DNA from: Candidatus Acetothermia bacterium JdFR-47
GTDB taxonomy: Bacteria > Bipolaricaulota > Bipolaricaulia > Bipolaricaulales > Bipolaricaulaceae
NCBI GenBank assembly: GCA_002011415.1
Contig: MTNI01000140.1
Span: 1 to 5,909 of the forward strand
Length of the DNA: 5,909 bases
Direction: 5' to 3'
The notes under the pieces are model-generated. The model was not told the DNA's origin. It worked only from the letters and a program-made list of their open reading frames with translations, and ran no database searches. The position numbers were made by a program, and so were the translations under genes. This document shows positions 1 to 5,471 of the stretch, in pieces (within the stretch, counting starts at the first letter, position 1; every line of letters begins with the position of its first letter).

Positions 1-55
1 ATTGCAGCTCCGGATATATTTGCGCGACACAACGGCGGTCGGGGATTTGTCTAGA

Positions 56-243
56 GCTGTCGCTACTGATTGTGGAACTGCGGCAAAAGAGGCCTTTTAT
101 TTGGTTACTACCGGAAGGTGCTGGTGGACCTGACTTGACCGAATGTAGGATTTTCACAGCCTCTTTTGACTGGGGTAGGTTAAGTCAACAGAAGTGAGTT
201 GTAGGTGGTATCAAGTATGTAAGGACATGAAGTTCCTCAGTGC
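56..243. repeat. Dispersed repeat, copy A (diverged, MITE-like)
   Basis: By eye this stretch aligns with 1481-1673 and, over its first half, with 5282-5405. The shared core includes an AAAGAGGCC block near 85-95, GGTGCTGGTGG near 117-127, CTGACTTGACCGAATGTAG near 130-148, and CCTCTTTTGACTGGGG near 160-176. The start is the most degraded of the three copies: only GATTGTGGAAC (68-78) is left of the first of two motifs that lie 71 bp apart in the other copies and about 73 bp apart here. The right end (AAGGACATGAAGTTCCTCAG, 220-239) matches the right end of copy B. No intact ORF lies inside. It is most likely a degenerate non-autonomous element. Bases 1-55 hold nothing I can identify. Confidence 0.6.
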
Positions 244-402
244 CATAACACCGCCAGCGAGGAGGAAGGCTTGTACTTGAGACGAGTTTCACCATTGGTC
301 GCGGCGCTGTTCTTTTGCCTTCTCCCGCGGGTAGCAGACCTCCGGAGACTGCAGGTTCTAACCTTCGACATCGTTTAGTCGGACCACCCTTACCACGGCC
401 CC
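244..402. other. Gene-free spacer downstream of the exporter
   Basis: No credible ORF is seen. An imperfect palindrome centred on CCTCCGGAG lies at about 335-353, but it has no T-tract on either strand, so I do not call it a terminator for the exporter gene that ends at 403. Part of this spacer (about 268-327) weakly resembles 5414-5462 beside repeat copy C, so the ancestral repeat may have been longer than the core annotated here. Confidence 0.4.
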
Positions 403-1065
403 TTATCCGGAGGAGAGCCGCCATACCCCTGAAAACAGGAAGTAACCCCCCAGCCCTGCCAGGAAGATGGCGCAAGCGAGGAGTATGCCTCGGTAGACCT
501 TCGGGCCCATAACCCTTCTTCCTGAGGCGATGGCAGTGGAGACAAGTGTGTACCAAGCGTAATCGCCCAGGATGTGCCCCAGGTAGAAGGCTCCCACTCC
601 GAGGAAGCCCAGGGGCAGAGAACGTGTGAGGAAGACGAGGCCTACAGTGATCCACCAGATAAACCAGTAAGGATTGGAAAGGGAGGCCAGTACCCCTTCC
701 ACCACCGGGCCCAGGCGGCTCTGTTGAGGACGGGGGTGGCTTTTCGGGGCGCCGAGGGGAAACTCCCCCGAGGCGCGGACTGTGCCCCAGGCCATCCAGA
801 GCAGGAACAGGCCTCCCACAATGCCGATGATGGCAGCCACAACAGGTGCCCGGAGCCACTGCCCTAGCCCCAAGAGCAGAAGCCCTACTACCAGGAGCTC
901 TAGAGCGGCGTGGCCGGTGGAGGCCAGTGGCCCCGCCACTAGCCCGTGGCGGACCGACTCCCTGACAACCAGGACTAGCATAGGCCCTGGGGCGAGGGCT
1001 CCTGAAAAGCACACCAGGAAGGAGGTCCAGAAGATGGCGGGAAGATTCAGGGCGAACTCAGGCAT
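403..1065 (-). CDS. LysE/RhtB-family translocator (amino acid or small-metabolite exporter)
   Basis: The gene encodes a 220-residue inner-membrane protein, the usual length for the LysE/RhtB superfamily, whose members export amino acids or related small molecules. About six hydrophobic segments are visible: roughly residues 8-34, 42-70, 73-95, 118-147, 150-180 and 190-214. The family's N-terminal G-x-x-x-PGP signature appears as GALAPGPM (22-29), and the SNPYWFIWW motif at 130-138 is typical of the second half. The substrate cannot be read from sequence. The ATG at 1065 is chosen because it precedes the first membrane helix, but no convincing Shine-Dalgarno lies in front of it. The start overlaps the end of the upstream small ORF (1243-1058), so translation is probably coupled to that ORF. 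The likely promoter is at 1268-1278. The family call is firm, the substrate unknown. Confidence 0.93.
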   Translation of the reverse strand: MPEFALNLPAIFWTSFLVCFSGALAPGPMLVLVVRESVRHGLVAGPLASTGHAALELLVVGLLLLGLGQWLRAPVVAAIIGIVGGLFLLWMAWGTVRASGEFPLGAPKSHPRPQQSRLGPVVEGVLASLSNPYWFIWWITVGLVFLTRSLPLGFLGVGAFYLGHILGDYAWYTLVSTAIASGRRVMGPKVYRGILLACAIFLAGLGGYFLFSGVWRLSSG

Positions 1066-1243
1066 GGTCTTGACCGAGAGGCATAAGACCGGGCAGTCTC
1101 TTGAAGCCCGGTGACCGGCTTATCAACTCAGCGACCGTTTGCCCGCGCGTCCGGCATTCAAAGAGGGCTCGATAGTGGATATTGACGACGCGTACCGAGC
1201 CAGGATTCAACAAAAAAATGGCCGGTGCGCTTATCACCAGCAC
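1058..1243 (-). CDS. Small ORF of 61 codons overlapping the exporter start; candidate leader peptide or small protein
   Basis: This ORF runs from a GTG at 1243 to a TGA at 1058-1060. Its last eight bases are also the first bases of the exporter gene (ATGCCTGA). The GTG is chosen because a near-perfect Shine-Dalgarno (AAAGGAGGG, 1260-1252) lies nine bases upstream. The first in-frame GTG, at 1252, overlaps that site and is unlikely to be used. A promoter -10 element sits just upstream. The product starts with a hydrophobic stretch (VLVISAPAIFLLNPG) and continues with a basic, soluble-looking part. I recognise no family. It could be a real small protein or an ORF whose translation mainly delivers ribosomes to the exporter start. 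Coding status rests on signal placement, not on homology. Confidence 0.5.
   Translation of the reverse strand: MLVISAPAIFLLNPGSVRVVNIHYRALFECRTRGQTVAELISRSPGFKRLPGLMPLGQDHA
1083..1123 (-). promoter_or_regulatory. Inverted repeats with two alternative pairings just upstream of the exporter start
   Basis: ACCGGGC (1088-1094) pairs perfectly with GCCCGGT (1106-1112) across an 11-base loop. The flanking ATAAG (1083-1087) can pair with CTTAT (1119-1123). A competing fold pairs ATAAG-A-CCGG directly with CCGGCTTAT (1115-1123). On the minus-strand transcript the structure ends about 18 bases before the exporter ATG and lies inside the small ORF. Ribosomes finishing that ORF would melt it, which fits a coupling or attenuation role. 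It lacks a T-tract, so it is not a simple terminator. The pairing is seen directly; the role is inferred. Confidence 0.4.
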
Positions 1244-1267
1244 TTTACACACCCTCCTTTCATATTA

Positions 1268-1278
1268 ATTATAGCACA
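1268..1278 (-). promoter_or_regulatory. Extended -10 promoter for the small ORF and exporter
   Basis: On the minus strand the bases read TGTGCTATAAT: a consensus TATAAT preceded by TG one base away, the classic extended -10. No good -35 hexamer lies at 16-18 bp, which is normal for this class. Predicted transcription would begin near 1261, about 18 bases before the GTG of the small ORF, so the Shine-Dalgarno (1252-1260) would lie almost at the mRNA 5' end. Confidence 0.65.
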
Positions 1279-1336
1279 GACTGGGAGCAGCCATACGGTA
1301 AGTAACCAAGGAGGTAGAAGCACGAAGGGCTGTCCC

Positions 1337-1477
1337 CTGAGCAAGGAGCATTACGCCGTCTACTTAGATGGAGCCCTCCTTTCCATCCGGCGAAAAGGGG
1401 GGAATGAGCCGGTGAACATCATGTTGGGGTTCTGCTGGATAGAGGGATTCTGGGGGTCTGGTGTTTAAGGGAGACAC
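1337..1477 (+). pseudogene. Possible remnant of an IS256/Mutator-type transposase
   Basis: An open stretch encodes LSKEHYAVYLDGALLSIRR and then a stretch ending LGFCWIE. This resembles the region around the first catalytic Asp of IS256-family transposases (Y-x-x-x-LDG-x-x-x-x-x-R, then an aliphatic segment ending in LG). Shifting frame near 1440 gives RGILGVWCLRE, which matches the usual continuation of that region (R-x-(V/I)LG-x-W). The rest of the protein is missing, and repeat copy B begins directly afterwards. The stretch is short, so the call comes from pattern recognition and is moderate only. It is clearly non-functional. Confidence 0.42.
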
Positions 1478-1480
1478 GGA

Positions 1481-1673
1481 GAACTGACATGACCGATTGG
1501 AAAACACCAATGAAAGGAGGCTTCTATTTGGTGCTTCAAGAAGTGCTGGTGGTGCTGACCTGACCGAATATAGAACTTCCACGACCTCTTTTGCTTGGGA
1601 CCGGTTAAAGTAACACAGTAAGTCATGGCGGCAGTCGTGAGTTGCGAAGGACAATTGTGTTCCTGTCAAGTCC
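1481..1673. repeat. Dispersed repeat, copy B (best-preserved, with inverted-repeat-like ends)
   Basis: The left end GAACTGACATGACCGATTGG (1481-1500) resembles the complement of the right end, which reads GGACTTGACAGGAACACAAT inward from 1673. The element therefore has imperfect terminal inverted repeats of roughly 20 bp. The motif CTGAC-N-TGACCGA recurs 71 bp inside the left end (1555-1567). Copies A and C share the same layout. Translations of the core contain stops in every frame I checked over its full length, so I see no gene in it. Target-site duplications are not evident. It fits a short non-autonomous (MITE-like) element or a solo remnant of an IS end. Confidence 0.65.
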
Positions 1674-1763
1674 ATTTAGGTGAGAACAGAAGGTGTTTAG
1701 TGGCATTGTCTAGATTGCAAGGTGTATAGTGAAAAATGTGGGAGAGGGCCCGGTCAGTTAAGG

Positions 1764-1784
1764 ATAATTATTAAGAATAATTAT
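1764..1784. promoter_or_regulatory. AT-rich perfect palindrome upstream of the SnoaL-like gene
   Basis: ATAATTATT (1764-1772) and AATAATTAT (1776-1784) are exact inverted repeats around AAG. Outer GG and CC could extend the stem across one bulged base. It lies about 210 bp before the ATG at 1997 and is followed by CCCTTTTCT. It could be an operator (it is Fur-box-like in base composition but not a clear match), part of a promoter, or a weak terminator for transcripts coming from the left. The symmetry is certain; the role is not. The rest of 1674-1934 shows no gene. It also has a small GC hairpin, CCCCC-acaa-GGGGG, at 1833-1846. Confidence 0.4.
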
Positions 1785-1934
1785 TCCCTTTTCTCTATTG
1801 CTCTTGTTGCCTTCACGGCTTTTTGACCCACTCCCCCACAAGGGGGTGCTTGCCGCCAATCAGATTCCAGAGACCTGCTGAAGGAGCGGGTCCTTCTTCC
1901 TTGAATTCCATGGAAGAAAGACAAGAGCCGAATA

Positions 1935-1976
1935 GGGGCACAATGGAGGGGCACAGTCGTGTGCTCATCCTGCCCC
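1935..1976 (+). promoter_or_regulatory. Inverted repeats in the leader of the SnoaL-like gene
   Basis: GGGGCA (1935-1940) can pair with TGCCCC (1971-1976). Inside this, GCACA-gtcg-TGTGC (1951-1964) forms a perfect five-pair hairpin. The structure ends seven bases before the AAAGGAGG Shine-Dalgarno (1982-1989) and could influence its accessibility. No T-tract follows, so it is not a terminator. I recognise no riboswitch class. Confidence 0.3.
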
Positions 1977-1996
1977 AAAGTAAAGGAGGTGTTCGG

Positions 1997-3265
1997 ATGG
2001 GCCTTACGAAAGTTCAATTCCAGAAGAGTTCTCTCACGCTTGTAGTAAGTCTAATGGTAGCAGTTTTGGGAGCAGGAATCCTGGGCTTTGCTCAGACCCA
2101 AGTAACGCCGGGCGTGCAGATGTGGCCAGCTGGGCCGGTATTTGTTTTTGATAACGAGACGGGAGGCGAGATCACAGGTATCGGCATTGTATTCGACAGC
2201 CCTATAGCCCTAGAGGAAAGGGACATCCTTGCCCTTGGAGGTGGCGCGGTCACTGGCCTGGACGTCTCCGGGCGGAGCGCATGGATTGATGTCGCCCTCG
2301 TTCCGCGAGGTACCCTGCTGGTCAGCTTGACCGGTGAAGATGTAGATGCCCGTATTACGGAGGCCTATTGGGTGACGAGTCCACAGGAGAAATACAAGGC
2401 CGTCCTTCAGCGCTTCGTTGAGGAGTTTTGGAACAAGGGAGACCTTGCCGTAGCCGACGAAACCATGGCCACCGACTACGTCAACCACGATCCCAACGCC
2501 CCTGGGGTTCAGGATCTCGAGACCTATAAACAAATGGCTGTGGTACACCTTGCTGGCTTCCCTGACTTCCACCTTACCACCGAGGAGATGACCGTTGAAG
2601 GAGATAAAGTGGCTGCTCGCTGGACGAGCCGCGCCACACATCAAGGAGAGTATATGGGGATCCCTCCAACAGGAAATCTCGTAACGGTTACCGGGATCAA
2701 CATTTTCCGCTTCGCTGGTAGCAAGGTCGTTGAATGCTGGTGGGCCTATGACGCCTTGGGCATGCTACAACAGCTTAGTGTCATCCCTCCGATGGGACGT
2801 GAAGACTTCACGTGGGGCGCGTCGTCTGAAGTAACCGGCGTCCCCGGTAACCCAGAGGAGAGCGAGGCACTCTTCAGAGGTCATAATGAAGCGTGGAATC
2901 AGGGAAAAATAGCCCTAGTCGACGAATTCTTGGCCACCGACTTTGTCAACCACGATCCCACCAATCCGAGGGTTTGCGACCGCGAGAGCTACAAGCAATG
3001 GGCTGCTGTGAACTTATCCGCCCTTCCTGATTTCCATGTCACCTGTGAGGACGTTGTTGCCGACGGGGACTTGCTAGCGTGCCGCTGGACAGCTCGTGGC
3101 ACACATCAAGGTGCATTGGGTGGTCTTCCTCCTACCGGAAAGCAGCTGATGTGGACGGGGATCTCCATCATTCGTGTTGCTGACGGCAAGATAGTGGAAA
3201 TCTGGTGGAGCCGTGACACGCTGGGCTTACTGCAACAGCTCGGCATCATTCCAACGCCGGAGTAG
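1997..3265 (+). CDS. Exported protein with two tandem SnoaL-like (polyketide/ester cyclase, NTF2-fold) domains
   Basis: The 422-residue product starts with a signal peptide (basic [12 protein letters not shown], hydrophobic core 13-31, likely cleavage after GFA near residue 32). Residues about 40-126 form a short beta-rich region I do not recognise. Two SnoaL-like domains follow, at about 131-265 and 286-420. Each carries an NHDP motif (163, 318), PDFH (189, 344), a GDK/GDL-x-x-x-RW segment (202, 357), THQG (214, 369), PPTG (223, 378) and LGxLQQL (254, 409). Every pair is offset by exactly 155 residues, so this is an internal duplication. SnoaL-like folds bind small hydrophobic ligands or catalyse aldol-type cyclisation or hydrolysis; the substrate here is unknown. 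The start at 1997 is preferred over the upstream in-frame ATG at 1823 because AAAGGAGG lies seven bases before it and the signal peptide then begins correctly. No polyketide genes are adjacent. Confidence 0.88.
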   Translation: MGLTKVQFQKSSLTLVVSLMVAVLGAGILGFAQTQVTPGVQMWPAGPVFVFDNETGGEITGIGIVFDSPIALEERDILALGGGAVTGLDVSGRSAWIDVALVPRGTLLVSLTGEDVDARITEAYWVTSPQEKYKAVLQRFVEEFWNKGDLAVADETMATDYVNHDPNAPGVQDLETYKQMAVVHLAGFPDFHLTTEEMTVEGDKVAARWTSRATHQGEYMGIPPTGNLVTVTGINIFRFAGSKVVECWWAYDALGMLQQLSVIPPMGREDFTWGASSEVTGVPGNPEESEALFRGHNEAWNQGKIALVDEFLATDFVNHDPTNPRVCDRESYKQWAAVNLSALPDFHVTCEDVVADGDLLACRWTARGTHQGALGGLPPTGKQLMWTGISIIRVADGKIVEIWWSRDTLGLLQQLGIIPTPE

Positions 3266-3318
3266 GACGGGGGAAATCCCTGTAACCTACTCTCTCCGTA
3301 TAGGAATGTAGGGCACGG

Positions 3319-3357
3319 GGGCGGGGCTAAGCCGATACGAGCCCCGCCCATTTCTTT
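3319..3357 (+). terminator. Rho-independent terminator after the SnoaL-like gene
   Basis: GGGCGGGGCT (3319-3328) and AGCCCCGCCC (3340-3349) form a perfect ten-pair GC-rich stem with an 11-base loop. ATTTCTTT (3350-3357) follows. It lies about 54 bp after the stop codon at 3265. On the opposite strand no T-run follows, so it mainly serves the plus-strand gene rather than the convergent lipoprotein gene that ends at 3451. Confidence 0.88.
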
Positions 3358-3450
3358 GGGTAGACAGGGTTACTGCAATCGCTTTATTCTTGTTGCAATC
3401 TATAACCGACCGCGCGGGGAAATTGTGAAGATTCGGGGCAGGTTCCGCCT

Positions 3451-3953
3451 TTACAATTCATTTACCCGACTGGCAGACCAGGCTCGTTCGACCTTTACGG
3501 TCACGGGGACAGGAGATTTCTTGTTAGTGATGGAAATCTCGGCGGTACCGGTCATCGTTTCGCCATCGGGGGAGACTTGCGCTTCCATGGAAAACGTCAC
3601 CGTGACCCCAGAGGTATAGTGAACTCAAACCAGATTGTCCTTGTCTGTCGGTCGACTTCGCCGGTTAGGGTGCCTGCGACATTATCCTCTTCGTCGGTGA
3701 AGGTCCCGCTGAGGGACACTCCATCTTGAGCAAGTTCCAAGGTGAAGGGTCCTCCGACTTCATCGGGTCCGACACTTAGATGATCGAGAGCGCTCTCGGT
3801 CGAAACAACGCCTTTCTCCACCGTTCCTTCCCAGGTACCAGTGAGGTCTAATGGGGGCGGGCCAGGGAGAAGTCCGGGAATACACCCTGCCATCCCCAAA
3901 GCCAGGGCAACGAGCCCGAGCAAGAACGCAGTTATTTTCAAGGAAGAGTTCAT
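3451..3953 (-). pseudogene. Small lipoprotein with a one-base frameshift (full frame 167 residues)
   Basis: From the ATG at 3953 (Shine-Dalgarno-like GAGAGGA about six bases upstream) the frame encodes a lipoprotein signal peptide with Cys24 in MAGC. LTGTWEGTV (37-45) and alternating beta-type segments follow (FTLELAQDGVSLSGTFT, AGTLTGEV). This frame stops at 3597 after 118 residues, just after FTIPLG-SR. Moving back one base at the G4 run (3609-3606 on the minus strand) gives an uninterrupted continuation, PLG-VTVTFSMEAQVSPDGETM and on to VTVKVERAW, with a TAA at 3451. This tail has the same style of beta-rich, GT-containing sequence. The original protein was therefore probably about 167 residues and anchored in the membrane. 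Either one G has been lost (mutation or sequencing error), or the ribosome slips by -1 on GGGG. The function is unknown; the LTGTWxG start recalls small lipocalin-like or calycin-like lipoproteins. Confidence 0.75.
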
Positions 3954-4015
3954 AATATCCTCTCTTGAGTGCTACAAGTTAAGAAAAACACAGGCCGGAC
4001 GGTTAGTTCGCTGAC

Positions 4016-4040
4016 AGGGGACCCCTCCAGGTGAATCACC
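4016..4040. promoter_or_regulatory. Two adjacent short palindromes in the lipoprotein leader
   Basis: AGGGG-A-CCCCT (4016-4026) and GGTGA-A-TCACC (4030-4040) are both perfect inverted repeats of five bases around one central base, three bases apart. Both lie between the predicted -10 element (4062-4072) and the start codon at 3953, near the start of the transcript. One-base loops cannot fold as RNA hairpins of full length, so a protein-binding role (operator half sites) is a possible reading. Chance cannot be excluded. Confidence 0.25.
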
Positions 4041-4061
4041 CTATCTTGTATTTGCTTAATC

Positions 4062-4072
4062 ATTGTAGCATA
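4062..4072 (-). promoter_or_regulatory. Extended -10 promoter for the lipoprotein gene
   Basis: The minus strand reads TATGCTACAAT: TG, one base, then TACAAT, one mismatch from TATAAT. Predicted transcription starts near 4055, giving a leader of about 100 bases before the ATG at 3953. No clear -35 is seen. The same TRTGC arrangement occurs at 1268-1278 and 4842-4852, which supports it being real. Confidence 0.5.
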
Positions 4073-4157
4073 ACGTGGTTGAGGTCCTCCACTCAATTTA
4101 CAGACCTTCCTCCTCATGGGCCTTGCTCCTTAAACTTCAGTATGTGCTGATAGCTTG

Positions 4158-4796
4158 CTAGTTTCCTTTTCCAGGCTTCTTCGGCGGCGGCCCAGCGTCA
4201 TCATTTGGAGGGCTAGCGTCATCCGGTGGGCCGGCATCGTCAGGCGGCCCCGCTTCACCTGGAGGGTCAGCATCATCTGGGGGGCCTTCCGCTGCACCAG
4301 CAATCTGGTTGGCAATCTCGGCGATGTCCAGGCCACTTAGATCATCAGTGTCAAGCAGCGCTCCGATCACGTCGGTGTCGATCCCGATTCTCTGGAGGAG
4401 TTCAGTCGGGAGTCCCTGAACGCCCCCCTCTTCGGCCGTCGCCTGGAGCGCACGGCCCAGCCCAGCGATCTCCTGGCCAAATTCATCCGCACTGGTCCGA
4501 TCTTGCAGGAATTCTTCCAGCGCTCTCTCAAAGTTTTCCCAGATCTCACTCAACGTCTCCTGTGAGACCCCCTGACCCTCCAGGAACTCCACCAGGCTCG
4601 TCATGAAGAAGGTCAGCGCCGCCGCCACCGTTTCCTTTTCAGCATCCTCGGCTGAGGCAATCATCTGCATCAGTTCGGTAACCGGCCCGAATCCAATCGG
4701 TACCGATTCCTCTAACTTGGCTGAGACAGGCAAAGCCAATGCGCTGACAAATACGAATGTTAATAATAGTCCTGGCCATTTCTGTGGTTTCTTCAT
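4158..4796 (-). CDS. Exported protein of unknown function with a Pro/Asp-rich repeat tail
   Basis: The 212-residue product has a signal peptide (MKKPQKW, hydrophobic core 9-22, cleavage likely after PVSA at 26). Residues about 30-170 are acidic and largely helical in character (runs such as ETLSEIWENFERALEEFLQD at 80-99). Residues 171-212 form a low-complexity tail of PPDDA-type units that ends in the basic PKKPGKGN. The ATG at 4796 is preferred over an earlier in-frame ATG at 4832 because it gives a proper signal peptide and has AGGAGGTGAG upstream, with spacing of about ten bases, slightly long. A promoter lies at 4842-4852. No family is recognised. The tail may be a disordered spacer, a wall-spanning segment or a divalent-cation-binding region; these are guesses. 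The downstream lipoprotein gene has its own promoter but may also be reached by read-through, since no terminator lies between. Confidence 0.8.
   Translation of the reverse strand: MKKPQKWPGLLLTFVFVSALALPVSAKLEESVPIGFGPVTELMQMIASAEDAEKETVAAALTFFMTSLVEFLEGQGVSQETLSEIWENFERALEEFLQDRTSADEFGQEIAGLGRALQATAEEGGVQGLPTELLQRIGIDTDVIGALLDTDDLSGLDIAEIANQIAGAAEGPPDDADPPGEAGPPDDAGPPDDASPPNDDAGPPPKKPGKGN
4207..4284 (-). repeat. 18-bp tandem repeats coding the PPDDA tail
   Basis: On the plus strand, near-identical 18-bp units begin at 4207, 4225, 4243 and 4261, each of the type GGNGGGCCNGCATCATCN, with a partial fifth from 4279. They encode six-residue units (PPDDAG, PPDDAS, PPGEAG, PPDDAD). A longer variant unit (PPNDDAG) lies at about 4186-4206. 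The copies differ by several substitutions, so the array is not fresh, but it could still change length by slippage without breaking the frame. Confidence 0.8.
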
Positions 4797-4841
4797 CTCA
4801 ATCTCACCTCCTCTCCGTCGAGTTTTGCACACTGATTACGC

Positions 4842-4852
4842 ATTACAGCATA
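4842..4852 (-). promoter_or_regulatory. Extended -10 promoter for the repeat-tail protein
   Basis: The minus strand reads TATGCTGTAAT: TG, one base, then TGTAAT, one mismatch from TATAAT. Transcription would begin near 4835, leaving a leader of about 38 bases with the AGGAGGTGAG ribosome site before the ATG at 4796. No convincing -35 is seen. Confidence 0.5.
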
Positions 4853-5144
4853 CATCATAGAGCCCCTCCCTGGAGAGTTGTACTTGGGAAAGCCTAGTCC
4901 AACTACGAGAGTGCCGGTACCCCACACCAGTCTGTGCGTAGGAACTAGAACCCCGGTGCTTTTGGAGTATCGGAACCCAGAAAGTCAGGTGATGACTCTT
5001 GACCTGTTGCTGTCCAGAGTATGTCCATACGGCAATCCTGGCTATCTTTAATTCACTAGAAGTCATTTCGAAAATTCCACCAGGCAGACCATGGCACAGG
5101 CGAGGGTGAAGAAGCCCTCGCAAACCGAGCCCTGCCGCTCGCGT
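4853..5144. other. Gene-free stretch
   Basis: No credible coding region, RNA gene or strong hairpin is visible. Reading frames here lack plausible ribosome sites and recognisable protein patterns. It probably contains degraded mobile DNA, since a transposase scrap follows directly, but I cannot identify it. Confidence 0.4.
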
Positions 5145-5267
5145 TTCCTGGTTCGGCCCCGAAAGCGGCCAGAGCGATTGCTGGCAGACCGGGCCTACGA
5201 CCCCAATACCTTCCGCGGATGGCTTTGTCGCAATGGAGTAACCTCTTGCATTCCGCCTTGGAGGAAC
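5145..5267 (+). pseudogene. Remnant of an IS5-family (DDE) transposase
   Basis: The plus-strand frame that includes a chance ATG at 5091 reads VRPRKRPERLLADRAYD (5151-5201) and continues FRGWLCRNGVTSCIPPWRN (5211-5267). This matches the segment around the second catalytic Asp of IS5-family transposases: GRPRRRPxxLxADKAYD, then about a dozen residues, then L-x-x-RG(I/V)-x-x-x-IP-x-R. The N-terminal DDE part, the C-terminal Glu region and the IS ends are missing. Nothing upstream of about 5145 resembles the family, and the frame stops at 5289. It is a clear fragment, not a working gene. Repeat copy C follows directly. Confidence 0.68.
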
Positions 5268-5281
5268 TGCAAGACACATTG

Positions 5282-5405
5282 GAAGACCTGACGTGACCGA
5301 TTGTAGAACCCTAGCGAAAGAGGCCTTCTATTAGGCACTACAGGAAGTACTGGTGGAGCTGACCTGACCGAAGGTAGAACTTTCATGGTTTTTTGAATGG
5401 AATAG
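5282..5405. repeat. Dispersed repeat, copy C (left half preserved)
   Basis: CTGACGTGACCGATTGTAGAAC (about 5288-5309) and CTGACCTGACCGAAGGTAGAAC (about 5359-5380) are the same two motifs found 71 bp apart in copy B. The alignment to 1481-1586 is essentially gap-free for 100 bp. After about 5383 the similarity falls, and the right inverted end seen in copy B is not recognisable, so this copy is truncated or more decayed on that side. A weaker match to 268-327 appears again at 5414-5462. Confidence 0.6.
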
Positions 5406-5471
5406 AGTGCCAAGCCTGCTGTCAGATGGCGAATTACCAGCGGCGCCCCCGTTCCTTTGCCGCAGAAATTT

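Noticed and set aside
335..353. Possible terminator for the exporter gene
   Set aside because: The palindrome is imperfect and no T-run follows on either strand.
185..1012. Long minus-strand ORF of 275 codons overlapping the exporter gene
   Set aside because: It is a shadow frame: the product is rich in Pro, Arg and Gly with no recognisable pattern, while the other minus-strand frame gives a clear LysE-type membrane protein.
1823..1996. N-terminal extension of the SnoaL-like gene from an upstream ATG
   Set aside because: It has no ribosome site, would bury the signal peptide 58 residues inside the protein, and spans the inverted repeats. The ATG at 1997 has AAAGGAGG at good spacing.
3356..3619. 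Plus-strand ORF of 87 codons after the terminator
   Set aside because: It is antisense to the frameshifted tail of the lipoprotein gene, which explains its openness, and it has no ribosome site.
4207..4284. CRISPR-like regularly spaced repeats
   Set aside because: The 18-bp units are directly adjacent with no spacers and code for the protein tail in frame.
4226..4606. Plus-strand ORF opposite the repeat-tail gene
   Set aside because: It is an antisense shadow rich in Pro, Gln and Arg that arises from the repeats; the minus-strand frame has a signal peptide, promoter and ribosome site.
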